Positions 24,411 to 33,574 of a stretch of 64,000 nt of DNA are shown piece after piece; within the stretch, counting starts at the first letter, position 1, and each line of letters opens with the position of its first letter. Below the pieces are notes generated by a model. It had not been told where the DNA came from. It saw only the letters and a program-made list of their open reading frames with translations, and made no database searches. Source of the stretch: Prado023 sp963818445 (GTDB lineage: Bacteria > Actinomycetota > Actinomycetes > S36-B12 > CAIYMF01); assembly GCA_963818445.1 (NCBI GenBank), contig CAWFSG010000001.1, positions 449,777-513,776 of the forward strand, in the 5' to 3' direction. The position numbers were made by a program, and so were the translations under genes.

Positions 24411-26428
24411 CCGCCCGGACCGTCCCTGAGGCCCGCGAGACGAGTGCGGCCCCGACTGCGCGGTCCGCCCTGCTGCCCCGGGTCCTGTGGTCCATGGCCG
24501 CCCTCGGGGCGCTGGTGGCTGCGGCCCTCGCGGCCGGAATCTGGTGGAAGCCCGTCAGCGACGGGCTTCCGGATGCTGGCAGGCTCGTCGTCGACGGACT
24601 GCCGGTCCTGCGACTGGTCTCGCTGCTGGCGGGTGGTGCCATGGTCGGCTTCGGGATCTCCGCGGTCGCCCTCGATCCGGGCGCCCGGACCAGCCTGACC
24701 CGCTCCGGACGGTCGGACCTCGTCGTGGCATCGGTCTCGGCGTTCGTGCTGGCCGGCGCGAGCCTGCTGTTCGCCCTGTTCACCCTCGCGGACGTGCTGG
24801 GGATCGGGCTGTCCGGCCTGACCAGCCCGGGCATCGTCTCGACGTACGTGTGGGACGTGGAGGTCAGCCGCGCCTTCCTGATCTCCGCGGCGCTCGCTGC
24901 CGTGGTGGGGGTCGGGTTCCAGGTCGTGCGCTCCCTCGGTGCGGCGGCGGGCTGGCTCGCCGTCGGGCTCGTCGCGGTGGGGATCCCCTCGCTCACGGGG
25001 CACGCCGCCGGGCTTGGCGGGCACTCGCTGGCACTGATCAGCGGGTTCCTGCACACGATCGCGGCAGCGGCCTGGGGCGGAGGCGTGCTCGCCCTTGCCA
25101 CGCATGCCGTGCGTCGGTCGCCACAGATGGGGGAGCGGATCCGCCGGTTCGGGGTCGTGGCGATCGCGTCCGTCGCGACTCTGGCCGTGACCGGGCTGGC
25201 CTCAGCAGCGACCCGCATGGACTCGCCCAGCGAGCTCCTCACCACCCAGTACGGCAACACCGTCCTGCTCAAGATCGCCGCCCTGGTGATCGCCGTCCTG
25301 CTCGGGGCTGCCGTGCGGCGGGAGGGACGCGACCCCGACCGGACGTTGCGCCCGGGCAGGATGCTGGCCGAGGTGGTCGCCCTGGGGTCCGCGCTCGGGC
25401 TCGCCGTGGTCCTGGCGCGCTCGGCCTTCCCCCGCCAGCCCGTCAACCTGCCCACCCTGGGCGAGGATCTCATCGGCTACCCCTACCCGCCGGCACCCAC
25501 ATTCGGCCGGGTCGCGTTCGGGTGGCACCCGGACTGGGTGTGGCTGACGGCGGCCCTGCTGGCCATGGCGCTGTACGCCGCGGGCTACCTGCTGCTGCGG
25601 CGACGCGGGGACACATGGCCCATCGGGCGGCTCGTCTCCTGGGTCCTGGGCTGGAGCGTGGTGATCTGGGCCACCTGTGCGGGTGTGGCCTGGTACGCCC
25701 CGGCGTCCTTCACCCTGCACATGATCTCCCACATGGCGCTGGCGATGCTGGCGCCCGTGTTCCTCGTGCTGGGTGCCCCGATCACGCTGGCCCTGCGCGT
25801 CATCCCAGCCGCCACCGGCGGCGCGCGCGGCCCGCGGGAGTGGATCACGTGGGGGCTGCACTCCCCGGTGACCCGCTTCGTGACCCACCCGTTGTACGTG
25901 CTGTTCATCTACACGGTGGGCCTCTACGGGCTCTACTACACGAACCTGTACGCCACCCTCATGTCCTCCCACCTCGGGCACTTCGCCATGCAGGTTCACT
26001 TCCTGGCAGCCGGCTACCTGTTCTACTGGGTCGTGATCGGGGTCGACGCCGGACCGCGGCGGCTGGGCTATCCGCCCCGGCTGATCCTGCTCATGGCCTC
26101 GCTGGTGATCCACTCGTTCTTCGCGGTGCCGATGATGATGACCGAGGTGCCGATGGTGCCCGAGTGGTACGCCGTGGTGACCCCGCCCTGGCTCACGGAC
26201 ACGCTGCAGGACACTCGCAACGCCGGGGCCATCGCGTGGGGCTTCGGGGAGATCCCGACCCTGGTCGTGGCGATCGTCCTGGGATTCCAGTGGGCGAGGT
26301 CCGATGAGCGCGAGGCCCGCCGGATGGACCGGCGCGCCGATCTCGACGGCGATGCCGAGCTCAACGCCTACAACGAGCGGCTGGCCCGGATGAACGCCGC
26401 CGACGTGGCCGAGGCTGAGGACCGCTAG
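24407..26428 (+). CDS. CopD / CtaG fusion membrane protein
   Basis: 673 residues with about 14-16 transmembrane segments. The N-terminal half is a CopD copper-transfer domain (FLHTIAAAAWGGGVLALATHA); the C-terminal half is a caa3_CtaG domain with HMISHMALAMLAPVFLVLGAP, SHLGHFAMQVHFLAAGYLFYW and HSFFAVPMMM. It is expected to move copper through the membrane, in part for cytochrome oxidase assembly. The fusion is common in actinobacteria. Its stop codon overlaps the stop of the opposite-strand gene (4 nt). Confidence 0.88.
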   Translation: MTARTVPEARETSAAPTARSALLPRVLWSMAALGALVAAALAAGIWWKPVSDGLPDAGRLVVDGLPVLRLVSLLAGGAMVGFGISAVALDPGARTSLTRSGRSDLVVASVSAFVLAGASLLFALFTLADVLGIGLSGLTSPGIVSTYVWDVEVSRAFLISAALAAVVGVGFQVVRSLGAAAGWLAVGLVAVGIPSLTGHAAGLGGHSLALISGFLHTIAAAAWGGGVLALATHAVRRSPQMGERIRRFGVVAIASVATLAVTGLASAATRMDSPSELLTTQYGNTVLLKIAALVIAVLLGAAVRREGRDPDRTLRPGRMLAEVVALGSALGLAVVLARSAFPRQPVNLPTLGEDLIGYPYPPAPTFGRVAFGWHPDWVWLTAALLAMALYAAGYLLLRRRGDTWPIGRLVSWVLGWSVVIWATCAGVAWYAPASFTLHMISHMALAMLAPVFLVLGAPITLALRVIPAATGGARGPREWITWGLHSPVTRFVTHPLYVLFIYTVGLYGLYYTNLYATLMSSHLGHFAMQVHFLAAGYLFYWVVIGVDAGPRRLGYPPRLILLMASLVIHSFFAVPMMMTEVPMVPEWYAVVTPPWLTDTLQDTRNAGAIAWGFGEIPTLVVAIVLGFQWARSDEREARRMDRRADLDGDAELNAYNERLARMNAADVAEAEDR

Positions 26429-27702
26429 GACTGATCGCTGCCCGGGGTGGGTTCGTCGGCCGACGCCTGCCCGGCACCGACCGGGGCGTGGGCTGCCTCG
26501 GCCACCACAGCGCCGGCTCGGGGCCGCTCGTAGCCGCGGCCCGCGCCCTCGACGATCTCCACCAGCAGCAGGCCCAGGGCCATGAGCGCGAACGTCCAGA
26601 AGATCATCGACGGGCTGCGCCGATCGACCAGGATCAGGTAGGTGGCGGCCAGGGCGATCACGATGGCGCGCAGCGTGGGCACGAACATGGGGTGATCGGA
26701 GGTGAACCGACCCACGGGACCGTCGGCCAGGGGGCTGCCCCAGCGGTGGGCCGCCCCGGTGATCGCGTCGCGCACCTTGCGCCCCGAGGGGGTGGCCCCG
26801 GCCAGCCATCCGGTGATCGCCAGGGAGATGCCCAGGCAGGTCATCACGAGAAGCGCGTTGGCCAGGAATCGCAGCAGCGTGGTGCTCACGGCCGAGAGGA
26901 CCTCGGTGTAGTCCGCCGGCGCTGCGCTGACGAGTTGGGCCTGCCCGAGCTCCAGGCCCCCGTACATCAGGGCTCCGCCGAGTGCCAGGCCGACGCCGGT
27001 CCACATGACACCGCGCGAACGGGGGCGCCACAGCAGGATCCCGGTGAGGAACATCAGGAGCACGACGACCCACAGCCAGTTCGCGACCGGGAGGAAGATG
27101 TTCAGGGCCGTCGCCGCGGTCTGCAGGTTGGGCGAATCGGCCAGCACGACCTCACGGCCCGGCACCTCGATCCTGTCCGCGAACGGGACGCCGCGCTCCA
27201 CCAGCTGGGCCTGGACCTTCTCCACCGCGACCTTGGTGTCCAGCACGATCTGGCCGTCCTGCAGGGTCACTGCGGCGTTGGCCGTGTCCCGGTTGATGAG
27301 ATTGACGAACTGCTCCTGGAGCAGCGTCGTGATGGCCGTCCAGCCGTCACCGAAGCGATCGCTCTGGGTGTAGGACGTCACCCCGGACTCGATGGCCCCG
27401 TTGATCCCCGAGGAGATCGCCTCTGCGATGGCCGAGTCGGGGCGGATCTCTGCCAGGGGGCCATTGAGCTGGGAGAGGGCTTCCGTGACCCGCGTCTTCG
27501 CGTCGATGGCGTCGATCAGTGCAGTGGAGACCTCGCTGGCCACGGTCTGCTGGACGGCAGGATCGTCCTGGAGTGGCGCCAGGGTCTCGACGAACATGTC
27601 GGTCTCGGTGATGGTGCGTTCGGCCCAGAGGGCTCCGAGCGCGAACGGGGCCAGGATGGTGGCGACGATGATGAGCAGGGCAGCAATGATTCGACGGGCC
27701 AT
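26425..27702 (-). CDS. Actinobacterial multi-pass membrane protein of unknown function
   Basis: 425 residues. N-terminal hydrophobic signal-anchor (about residues 5-25), an extracytoplasmic helical region of about 160 residues rich in Ala, Thr and acidic residues, then two pairs of transmembrane segments (near 200-220, 230-248, 280-305 and 350-395) and a Pro/Ala-rich cytoplasmic tail. No enzymatic motif is seen. The architecture is a widespread actinobacterial hypothetical type. It is convergent with the CopD/CtaG gene and their stop codons overlap by 4 nt. Confidence 0.75.
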   Translation of the reverse strand: MARRIIAALLIIVATILAPFALGALWAERTITETDMFVETLAPLQDDPAVQQTVASEVSTALIDAIDAKTRVTEALSQLNGPLAEIRPDSAIAEAISSGINGAIESGVTSYTQSDRFGDGWTAITTLLQEQFVNLINRDTANAAVTLQDGQIVLDTKVAVEKVQAQLVERGVPFADRIEVPGREVVLADSPNLQTAATALNIFLPVANWLWVVVLLMFLTGILLWRPRSRGVMWTGVGLALGGALMYGGLELGQAQLVSAAPADYTEVLSAVSTTLLRFLANALLVMTCLGISLAITGWLAGATPSGRKVRDAITGAAHRWGSPLADGPVGRFTSDHPMFVPTLRAIVIALAATYLILVDRRSPSMIFWTFALMALGLLLVEIVEGAGRGYERPRAGAVVAEAAHAPVGAGQASADEPTPGSDQS

Positions 27703-27723
27703 GCACCCACAGTAGCGCCGGTA

Positions 27724-28561
27724 TCACCCGATTCCGGGGGTCACGCGGCCACTGGCCCACCGCTGGCCGACCGTGTAGCCCAGCGACGAGTAGACAGCCC
27801 GGGCCGATCGGTTCGCCGCGTGCATTCCCAGGGTGACCGCGGGGGCGCCCCCAGCCAGCGCGTCGCGGGTCAACCGGGAGCACAGGTCGCGGGACAGGCC
27901 GCGGCCGCGCCAGTCGGGATGGGTCGCAACCGACCCGAGGTGCGGGATCCCGGGACGCATCGTCGTGACGGCGGCGATCGCGATGAGCTGCTCCGGGGAG
28001 GGCTCGTCGGAGGCAGACCCCGGTGTCGGGGACGAAGCCCGCGTCGGTGCGCAGCGATCCGGCCTCGATGGCCCACCATCCGCGGATGCGGGGGTCACCC
28101 GGACGGATCATGGCGTCCGGGGACGCCACGGCGAGCAGCGCACGAATGCGCGGGTCGTCGGCACCCAGCGCGACCACCAGGGCCTCACCGGCCCGCGCCG
28201 GCGGTGCGGACCGCGTGAACCACCAGTCCCACTCCCAGTGCTCGATGGGGCGCATCCGGGCGGGGAGGTGCGTGAAGGCCAGCCGCTCGACGGTGATCCC
28301 CTCGGGCGGGCCATCCGCCTCGACGAGGGCGACGACGCATCGCGCCACGGCCGCGGGATCCGGGCCCATGGCGATGATCCAGGGCCGGTCCCAGGTGGCA
28401 TGCAGGGAGCGCCAGGCAACACCGCCGGGCTCGACATGCACCGCCGACACGACGTCCAGGCGGGCTCCGACCTCCAGGTACGCCTGGGCGCCCTCGTCGT
28501 CGCGCGGCACGGCCGATCGGATCCGGTCGGCCAGCGAGGGGTCGGGGTCCAGGGTGCTCAC
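27724..28561 (-). CDS. GNAT acetyltransferase with a single +1 frame break
   Basis: Two adjoining frames on the minus strand make one GNAT protein of about 278 residues. The second part has the acetyl-CoA motif HPDWRGRGLSRDLCSRL and the C-terminal NRSARAVYSSLGYTV block. The break is at a run of four C (28018-28021, G on the coding strand); removing one base joins VPDTG to SASDEPSPEQ. The N-terminal half is a second, degenerate GNAT-like domain. GTG complementary to 28559-28561 is chosen because a -10 box ends 7 nt before it; an ATG at 28573 is the alternative. Substrate unknown. Confidence 0.72.
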
Positions 28562-28567
28562 GGTGCC

Positions 28568-28574
28568 TATCATG
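28568..28574. promoter_or_regulatory. Overlapping divergent -10 boxes for rarA and the GNAT gene
   Basis: TATCAT (28568-28573) on the + strand ends 6 nt before the rarA GTG at 28580. On the minus strand CATGAT (28574-28569) ends 7 nt before the GTG at 28561. The same near-palindromic hexamer can thus serve two leaderless transcripts in opposite directions. There is no room for Shine-Dalgarno sequences. Confidence 0.45.
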
Positions 28575-28579
28575 GCGGC

Positions 28580-30022
28580 GTGCCCGGCCCCTCCCGCACG
28601 ACCCCTGGCGGTCCGTCGCTGTTCGACGCCCCGGGACTGAGCGAGCGTTCCGTGGATGCGGCAGCCCCGCTGGCCGTGCGGATGCGGCCCCGGGACCTGT
28701 CCGAGCTGGTTGGCCAGGCGGACCTCGTGGCGCCCGGGTCGCCGCTGCGCCGGCTCATCGACGGGTCCGGCGCCGCCTCGGTGATCCTGTGGGGCCCGCC
28801 GGGGACCGGCAAGACCACGATCGCCTCCCTGGTCAGTGGCGCTGCGGGGCGGCGGTTCGTCGAGCTGAGCGCGGTCACGGCCGGCGTGAAGGACGTTCGC
28901 GCCGCGATTGACACCGCCCGGATGTCCGGGGTCCCCACCGTCCTGTTCATCGACGAGGTGCACAGGTTCACCCGGACCCAGCAGGACGCCCTGCTGCCCG
29001 GAGTCGAGAACGGCTGGGTGACGCTGGTCGCGGCCACGACCGAGAACCCCAGCTTCTCCGTGGTCTCGCCGCTGCTGTCCCGGTCGCTGCTGCTGACCCT
29101 GAGCTCGCTGACCGATGAGCAGGTGGGGGAGTTGCTCGACCGGGCGGTGGGCGATCCCCGAGGACTGGCCGGTCGGGTCGTGCTGTCGGGGGAGGCGCGG
29201 TCTGACCTCATCCGCTACTCCGGTGGGGACGCCCGCCGCGCGCTGACCTACCTCGAGGCGGCCGCCGAGGGGGTCGCCGGGGTGGCGTCCGAGGTGGCCC
29301 CGGCCCCGGAGACGCCGGGGGGTTCCTCGGACTCCACCGCCCCGGAGACCCCGGGGGATTCCTCGGAATCCTCCGCCCCGGCCCCGGAGATCACCGGCGA
29401 GCACGTGGGGGTCGCGGTCCAGCGGGCGCTGGTCCGCTACGACCGCACCGGCGACCAGCACTACGACGTGATCTCGGCGTTCATCAAGAGCGTGCGCGGA
29501 AGTGACGTCGACGCCGCCCTGCACTACCTCGCGCGGATGATCGAGGCGGGTGAGGACCCGCGGTTCATCGCCCGCCGGCTGGTGATCCTGGCCAGTGAGG
29601 ACATCGGCCTGGCTGATCCCAGCGCCCTTGGCGTGGCGACGGCCGCGATGACCTCGTCGGCCCAGATCGGGCTCCCGGAGGCCCGGCTGCCGTTGGCGCA
29701 GGCCACGATCCACCTCGCCCTGGCCCCGAAGTCGAACGCCGTCATCCGGGCCATCGATGCCGCGCAGGCCGATGTCCGCGCGGGCCGGGTCGGCCAGGTG
29801 CCGGCGCACCTGCGCGACGGTCACTACCCGAACGCTGCCGCGCTCGGCGTCGTCGGCTACCGGTACCCCCACGACGATCCCTCGGGCGTGCTGGCCCAGC
29901 AGTACGCCCCGGACGAGGTGCGGGGGCGGCGCTACTACGAGCCCGGCGGCCACGGCGTGGAGGCCCGCCTCGGCGACGTCCTGGCCCGGCTCCGGGAGGC
30001 CCTGGACCCCGGCGCGCGATAG
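28580..30022 (+). CDS. rarA: Replication-associated recombination protein RarA (MgsA)
   Basis: 480 residues. AAA+ ATPase related to clamp loaders that acts at stalled replication forks. Walker A GPPGTGKTT, Walker B VLFIDEVHRF, sensor ATTENPSFSVVSPLLSRS, then the C-terminal tetramerisation part with YDVISAFIKSVRGSD and ASEDIGLADPSAL. Between about residues 230 and 275 there is an acidic Pro/Ser insert made of a duplicated APETPGxSS unit, not usual for the family. GTG start; leaderless. The last codons lie within a large palindrome. Confidence 0.92.
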   Translation: MPGPSRTTPGGPSLFDAPGLSERSVDAAAPLAVRMRPRDLSELVGQADLVAPGSPLRRLIDGSGAASVILWGPPGTGKTTIASLVSGAAGRRFVELSAVTAGVKDVRAAIDTARMSGVPTVLFIDEVHRFTRTQQDALLPGVENGWVTLVAATTENPSFSVVSPLLSRSLLLTLSSLTDEQVGELLDRAVGDPRGLAGRVVLSGEARSDLIRYSGGDARRALTYLEAAAEGVAGVASEVAPAPETPGGSSDSTAPETPGDSSESSAPAPEITGEHVGVAVQRALVRYDRTGDQHYDVISAFIKSVRGSDVDAALHYLARMIEAGEDPRFIARRLVILASEDIGLADPSALGVATAAMTSSAQIGLPEARLPLAQATIHLALAPKSNAVIRAIDAAQADVRAGRVGQVPAHLRDGHYPNAAALGVVGYRYPHDDPSGVLAQQYAPDEVRGRRYYEPGGHGVEARLGDVLARLREALDPGAR

Positions 30023-30075
30023 TGCTGACGATTCCGACGTTGAAACCGTCGGAATCGTCAGCAGAATCGCGCGCC
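30011..30075. repeat. Palindromic element R2, copy A, overlapping the end of rarA
   Basis: GGCGCGCGAT (30011-30020) and TGCTGACGATTCCGACG (30023-30039) pair perfectly with CGTCGGAATCGTCAGCA (30047-30063) and ATCGCGCGCC (30066-30075). The only internal mismatch is AG opposite GA. This 27-bp stem with a 7-nt loop may stop transcription after rarA, but it shares the core ACGATTCCGAC with the palindrome at 53617-53663, so it also looks like a dispersed repeat. Confidence 0.8.
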
Positions 30076-30132
30076 GCCCGGGGGAGCCTGCCGATTCGGT
30101 GCGTCGGCGTGCTTCGCAATAGGGTCGGGCGC

Positions 30133-30441
30133 ATGAGTAGGACCTTCTGGATGGTGGTCGGCGCGGTGGGTGGCGTGGTGGCCTACCGCAAGGGCACGCA
30201 GGCAGCTGCGCGCGCCAAGGAGCTCGGCCCGCTGGGCTCGGCCCAGGTCGCTGCGCAGACGACGAGCAGGCTGGCAGGCAGGACCGCGAACGGGCTGGGT
30301 CGGCTCCAGGACGTGAAGGCGCGTCGGGAGGGTCGCCTGCTCACCGGCACGGCGCAGGAGGTCACCAGCGGTCCACCTCCTGAGGGCTGGGTTCCTGCCC
30401 CCACCTCCACATCCTCGGCCACCAGGAACGGCACCCCATGA
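30133..30441 (+). CDS. Small conserved membrane protein upstream of alaS (DUF6167-like)
   Basis: 102 residues. One N-terminal hydrophobic segment (SRTFWMVVGAVGGVVAYRKGT) and a basic, helical remainder with a Pro/Ser/Thr-rich end. By position (directly before alaS) and layout it resembles the DUF6167 type small proteins of actinobacteria; I have not confirmed this by search. A TAGGGT box (30120-30125) ends 7 nt before the ATG, so the transcript is probably leaderless and may carry alaS as well (4-nt overlap). Confidence 0.65.
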   Translation: MSRTFWMVVGAVGGVVAYRKGTQAAARAKELGPLGSAQVAAQTTSRLAGRTANGLGRLQDVKARREGRLLTGTAQEVTSGPPPEGWVPAPTSTSSATRNGTP

Positions 30442-33121
30442 GCCTCGACCAGATGGACTCCGCCGAGATCCGCCGGCGGTTCCTGGACTTCTTCTCCACC
30501 CGGGGCCACACGCCCGTCCCCAGCGCGAGCCTGCTCCTCGACGACCCGACCCTGCTGTTCGTCAACGCCGGCATGGTCCCGTTCAAGCCCTACTTCCTCG
30601 GCCAGGCCACCCCGCCCTACCCGCGGGCGACCAGCGTGCAGAAGTGCGTGCGGACCCTGGACATCGAGGAGGTCGGGAAGACCACCCGCCACGCCTCCTT
30701 CTTCCAGATGGCCGGCAACTTCTCCTTCGGCGACTACTTCAAGGCGGCGCGATCCCGCTGGCGTGGGAGCTGCTCACCGGATCGGTGTCCAACGGGGGCT
30801 ACGGCTTCCCCGAGGAGAAGCTCTGGGTCACGGTCCTCGGCGACGACGAGGAGGCCATCGACATCTGGCACACGATCGCCGGCGTGCCGATGGAGCGCAT
30901 CCAGCGTCGCGGGCTCAAGGACAACTACTGGCACATGGGCGTGCCGGGCCCCGGCGGCCCGTGCTCGGAGATCTACTTCGACCGCGGCCCCGAGCACGGC
31001 CCGGAGGGCGGTCCGGAGGCCGACGAGGACCGCTACCTCGAGGTCTGGAACCTGGTCTTCATGCAGTCCGAGCTCGGCGAGGTGCGCACCAAGGTCGACT
31101 TCGACATCCGGGGGGACCTGCCGAACAAGAACATCGACACCGGCATGGGCCTCGAGCGCATGGCCGCCCTGCTGCAGGGCGTGGAGAACATCTACGAGAT
31201 CGACACCACGAAGCACATCCTCGACCGGGCGATGGCGCTGTCCGGGGCTGCGTACGGCAAGGTGCACAAGACCGACGTCGACCTGCGCGTGGTGGCCGAC
31301 CACGCCCGCACCTGCGCGTTCCTGATCGGCGACGGCGTCCTGCCGGGCAACGAGGGCCGTGGCTACGTCCTGCGCCGGATCATGCGTCGCGTCGTGCAGA
31401 AGATGCGCCTGCTGGGCGCCCACGACCCGTCGATGGGCGAACTGGTCGGGGCGGCGATCGAGGCGATGGGCCCGCAGTACCCGGAACTGGTCGACGCCGC
31501 CGGGCGGATCACGTCGATCGCCGTCGGTGAGGAGGCCTCCTTCCTGGAGACCCTCGGCCGCGGCACGACCCTGCTGGACACGGCCGTCACCAAGGTGAAG
31601 TCCTCCGGCGCCACGGTCCTGCCCGGTGACCAGGTGTTCGCCCTGCACGACACCTACGGCTTCCCGTTCGAGATCACCCTCGAGATGGCCACCGAGGCCG
31701 GTGTCGAGGTCGACGAGGCGGGCTTCCGGCGCCTGATGAACGAGCAGAAGGAGCGCGCGAAGGCCGACGCCCGCGTGCGCAAGGCCGGGCTGACCCCGGC
31801 GACGGTCTACCGCGAGGTGATGGACTCCTCGGGCGTCACCGACTTCACCGGCTACACCGAGGTGGTCAGCGAGGGCACCCTGCGGGGCCTGCTCGTCGAC
31901 GGCCAGTCGGTGCCGGCGGCCGGGCCGGGGGAGCACGTCGAGGCGATCCTGGACCGCACGCCCTTCTACGCCGAGGGGGGCGGCCAGATCGGCGACCAGG
32001 GCCTGATCCGCCTGGCTGACGGGACGCTGCTGGAGGTCTACGACGTCCAGCAGCCGGTGCCCGGGCTGTTCGTCCACCGCGCGACCGTCGCCGACGGCCA
32101 GGCGGAGGTGGGCGTGGGCGCGATCGGCGAGGTCGACATCCCACGGCGCCTGGCGATCTCGCGTGCCCACACCGCGACGCACATGATCCACAAGGCGTTC
32201 CGCGAGATCCTCGGTGAGACGGCGACGCAGATGGGCTCGGAGAACTCGCCGGGGCGGCTGCGCTTCGACTTCCCGAACCCCGCGCCGGTCCCGGCCTCGG
32301 TGATGAACGACGTCGAGGACCGCGTCAACACCCTGCTGCTCGACGACCTCGAGGTCACCGCGCAGTACATGAGCCAGGACGACGCCCGGGCGATCGGCGC
32401 GATGGCGCTGTTCGGCGAGAAGTACGGCGACAGCGTGCGCGTGGTCTCGGTCGGCGACTGGGCGCGCGAGCTGTGCGGCGGCACCCACACGGCCCGCTCC
32501 GGGCAGCTCGGCGTGGTCAAGTTCCTCTCGGAGGCCTCGATCGGCTCCGGCGTGCGCCGCATCGAGGCCCTCGTCGGCGCCGACGCCTACCGGCACCTGG
32601 CCCGCGAGCACATCCTGGTCAACAACCTCTCGCAGATGGTCAAGGCGCGGCCCGAGGAGCTGACCGACCGGATCGGCGGGCTGCTCGAGAAGCTCAAGGA
32701 GGCTGAGTCCACGATCGCGAAGATGCGCAAGATCGCGGTCATGGCCAACGTCGAGGGCACGATCGGCACGCGCTACGACATCGGCGGCGCCCGGGTGTGG
32801 ACCTACTCCCTGCCCGAGGGATCCACCGGTGCCGACCTGAGGGAGGCGACCAACGCCGCCCTGCAGATCACTGCGACCGAGGTCCCCGTCGTGCTGGTCG
32901 GTGCCGCGGTCGATGGCGCGAAGGTCTCGCTGCTGGTCACTGTCAACGCGATCGGGCAGAAGACCGGGCTGAGCGCCAAGGACATCCTGGCCGCAGCGCT
33001 TCCAGCCGTGGACGGTCGTGGTGGCGGCAAGCCCGACACCGCCCAGGGCGGCGGTTCCCGGCCCGAGGGCGTCGAGGCTGCGCTGCTGGCCGCCCGCGAG
33101 TACCTGGCGGCGCGCGCATAG
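30438..33121 (+). CDS. alaS: Alanine--tRNA ligase, with a single frame break
   Basis: Class II synthetase: catalytic domain (FVNAGMVPFKPYFLG, RRIMRRVVQKMRLL), tRNA-binding region, editing domain with HTATHMIHKAF and the zinc-site CGGTH, and the C-terminal C-Ala domain. The frame breaks near 30746: gcggcgcg where gcgggcgcg is expected (FKA-GAIPLAWELLT), a loss of one G. Restored length is 894 residues, normal for the family. Since alaS is essential and single-copy in this region, a sequence error is likely. The stop shares one base with the ruvX start. Confidence 0.88.
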
Positions 33122-33573
33122 TGCGCCCGGGCGTCCGGATCGGGATCGACGTCGGATCCGTGCGGATCGGCGTCGCGCGCACCGACCCGTCCGGCCTGCT
33201 GGCCGTGCCGGTGGAGACCGTGGCGCGCGGGGAGGGGGACCTCACGCGGATCGCCGGGATCGTCGCGGAGCACGAGGCCGTCGAGGTCGTCGTCGGCCTG
33301 CCGCTGTCGATGTCGGGCAAGCCCGGCCAGGCGGCCGCTGTGGCGCGGGAGTTCGCCGTTGCGCTGGTGCCCGTCGTGGCGCCGGTCCCGGTGCGACTGG
33401 TCGACGAGCGGCTGTCCACGGTCTCTGCCACGCGGGACCTGCGGGCAGCAGGGCGGACGTCGCGGACGAGTCGCGCCGTCGTGGATCAAGCGGCTGCCGT
33501 GGTGATCGTCCAATACGCTGTCGACAGTGAGCGCGCGACCGGCGTCGCGCCCGGGACCCTCGTTCAGGAGTGA
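33121..33573 (+). CDS. ruvX: Holliday junction resolvase-like protein YqgF/RuvX
   Basis: 150 residues, RNase H-like fold. Seen: RIGIDVGSVRIGVARTD with the first acidic residue, VVVGLPLSMSGK, VRLVDERLST with the second, and DQAAAVVIVQ with the third. Members act in 16S rRNA 5'-end processing in several bacteria, with a resolvase role also proposed. GTG 33121 uses the last base of the alaS stop. Confidence 0.88.
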   Translation: MRPGVRIGIDVGSVRIGVARTDPSGLLAVPVETVARGEGDLTRIAGIVAEHEAVEVVVGLPLSMSGKPGQAAAVAREFAVALVPVVAPVPVRLVDERLSTVSATRDLRAAGRTSRTSRAVVDQAAAVVIVQYAVDSERATGVAPGTLVQE

Positions 33574-33574
33574 G

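Noticed and set aside
30438..30460. T-box leader for alaS
   Set aside because: alaS overlaps the preceding small gene by 4 nt and there is no leader region that could hold one.
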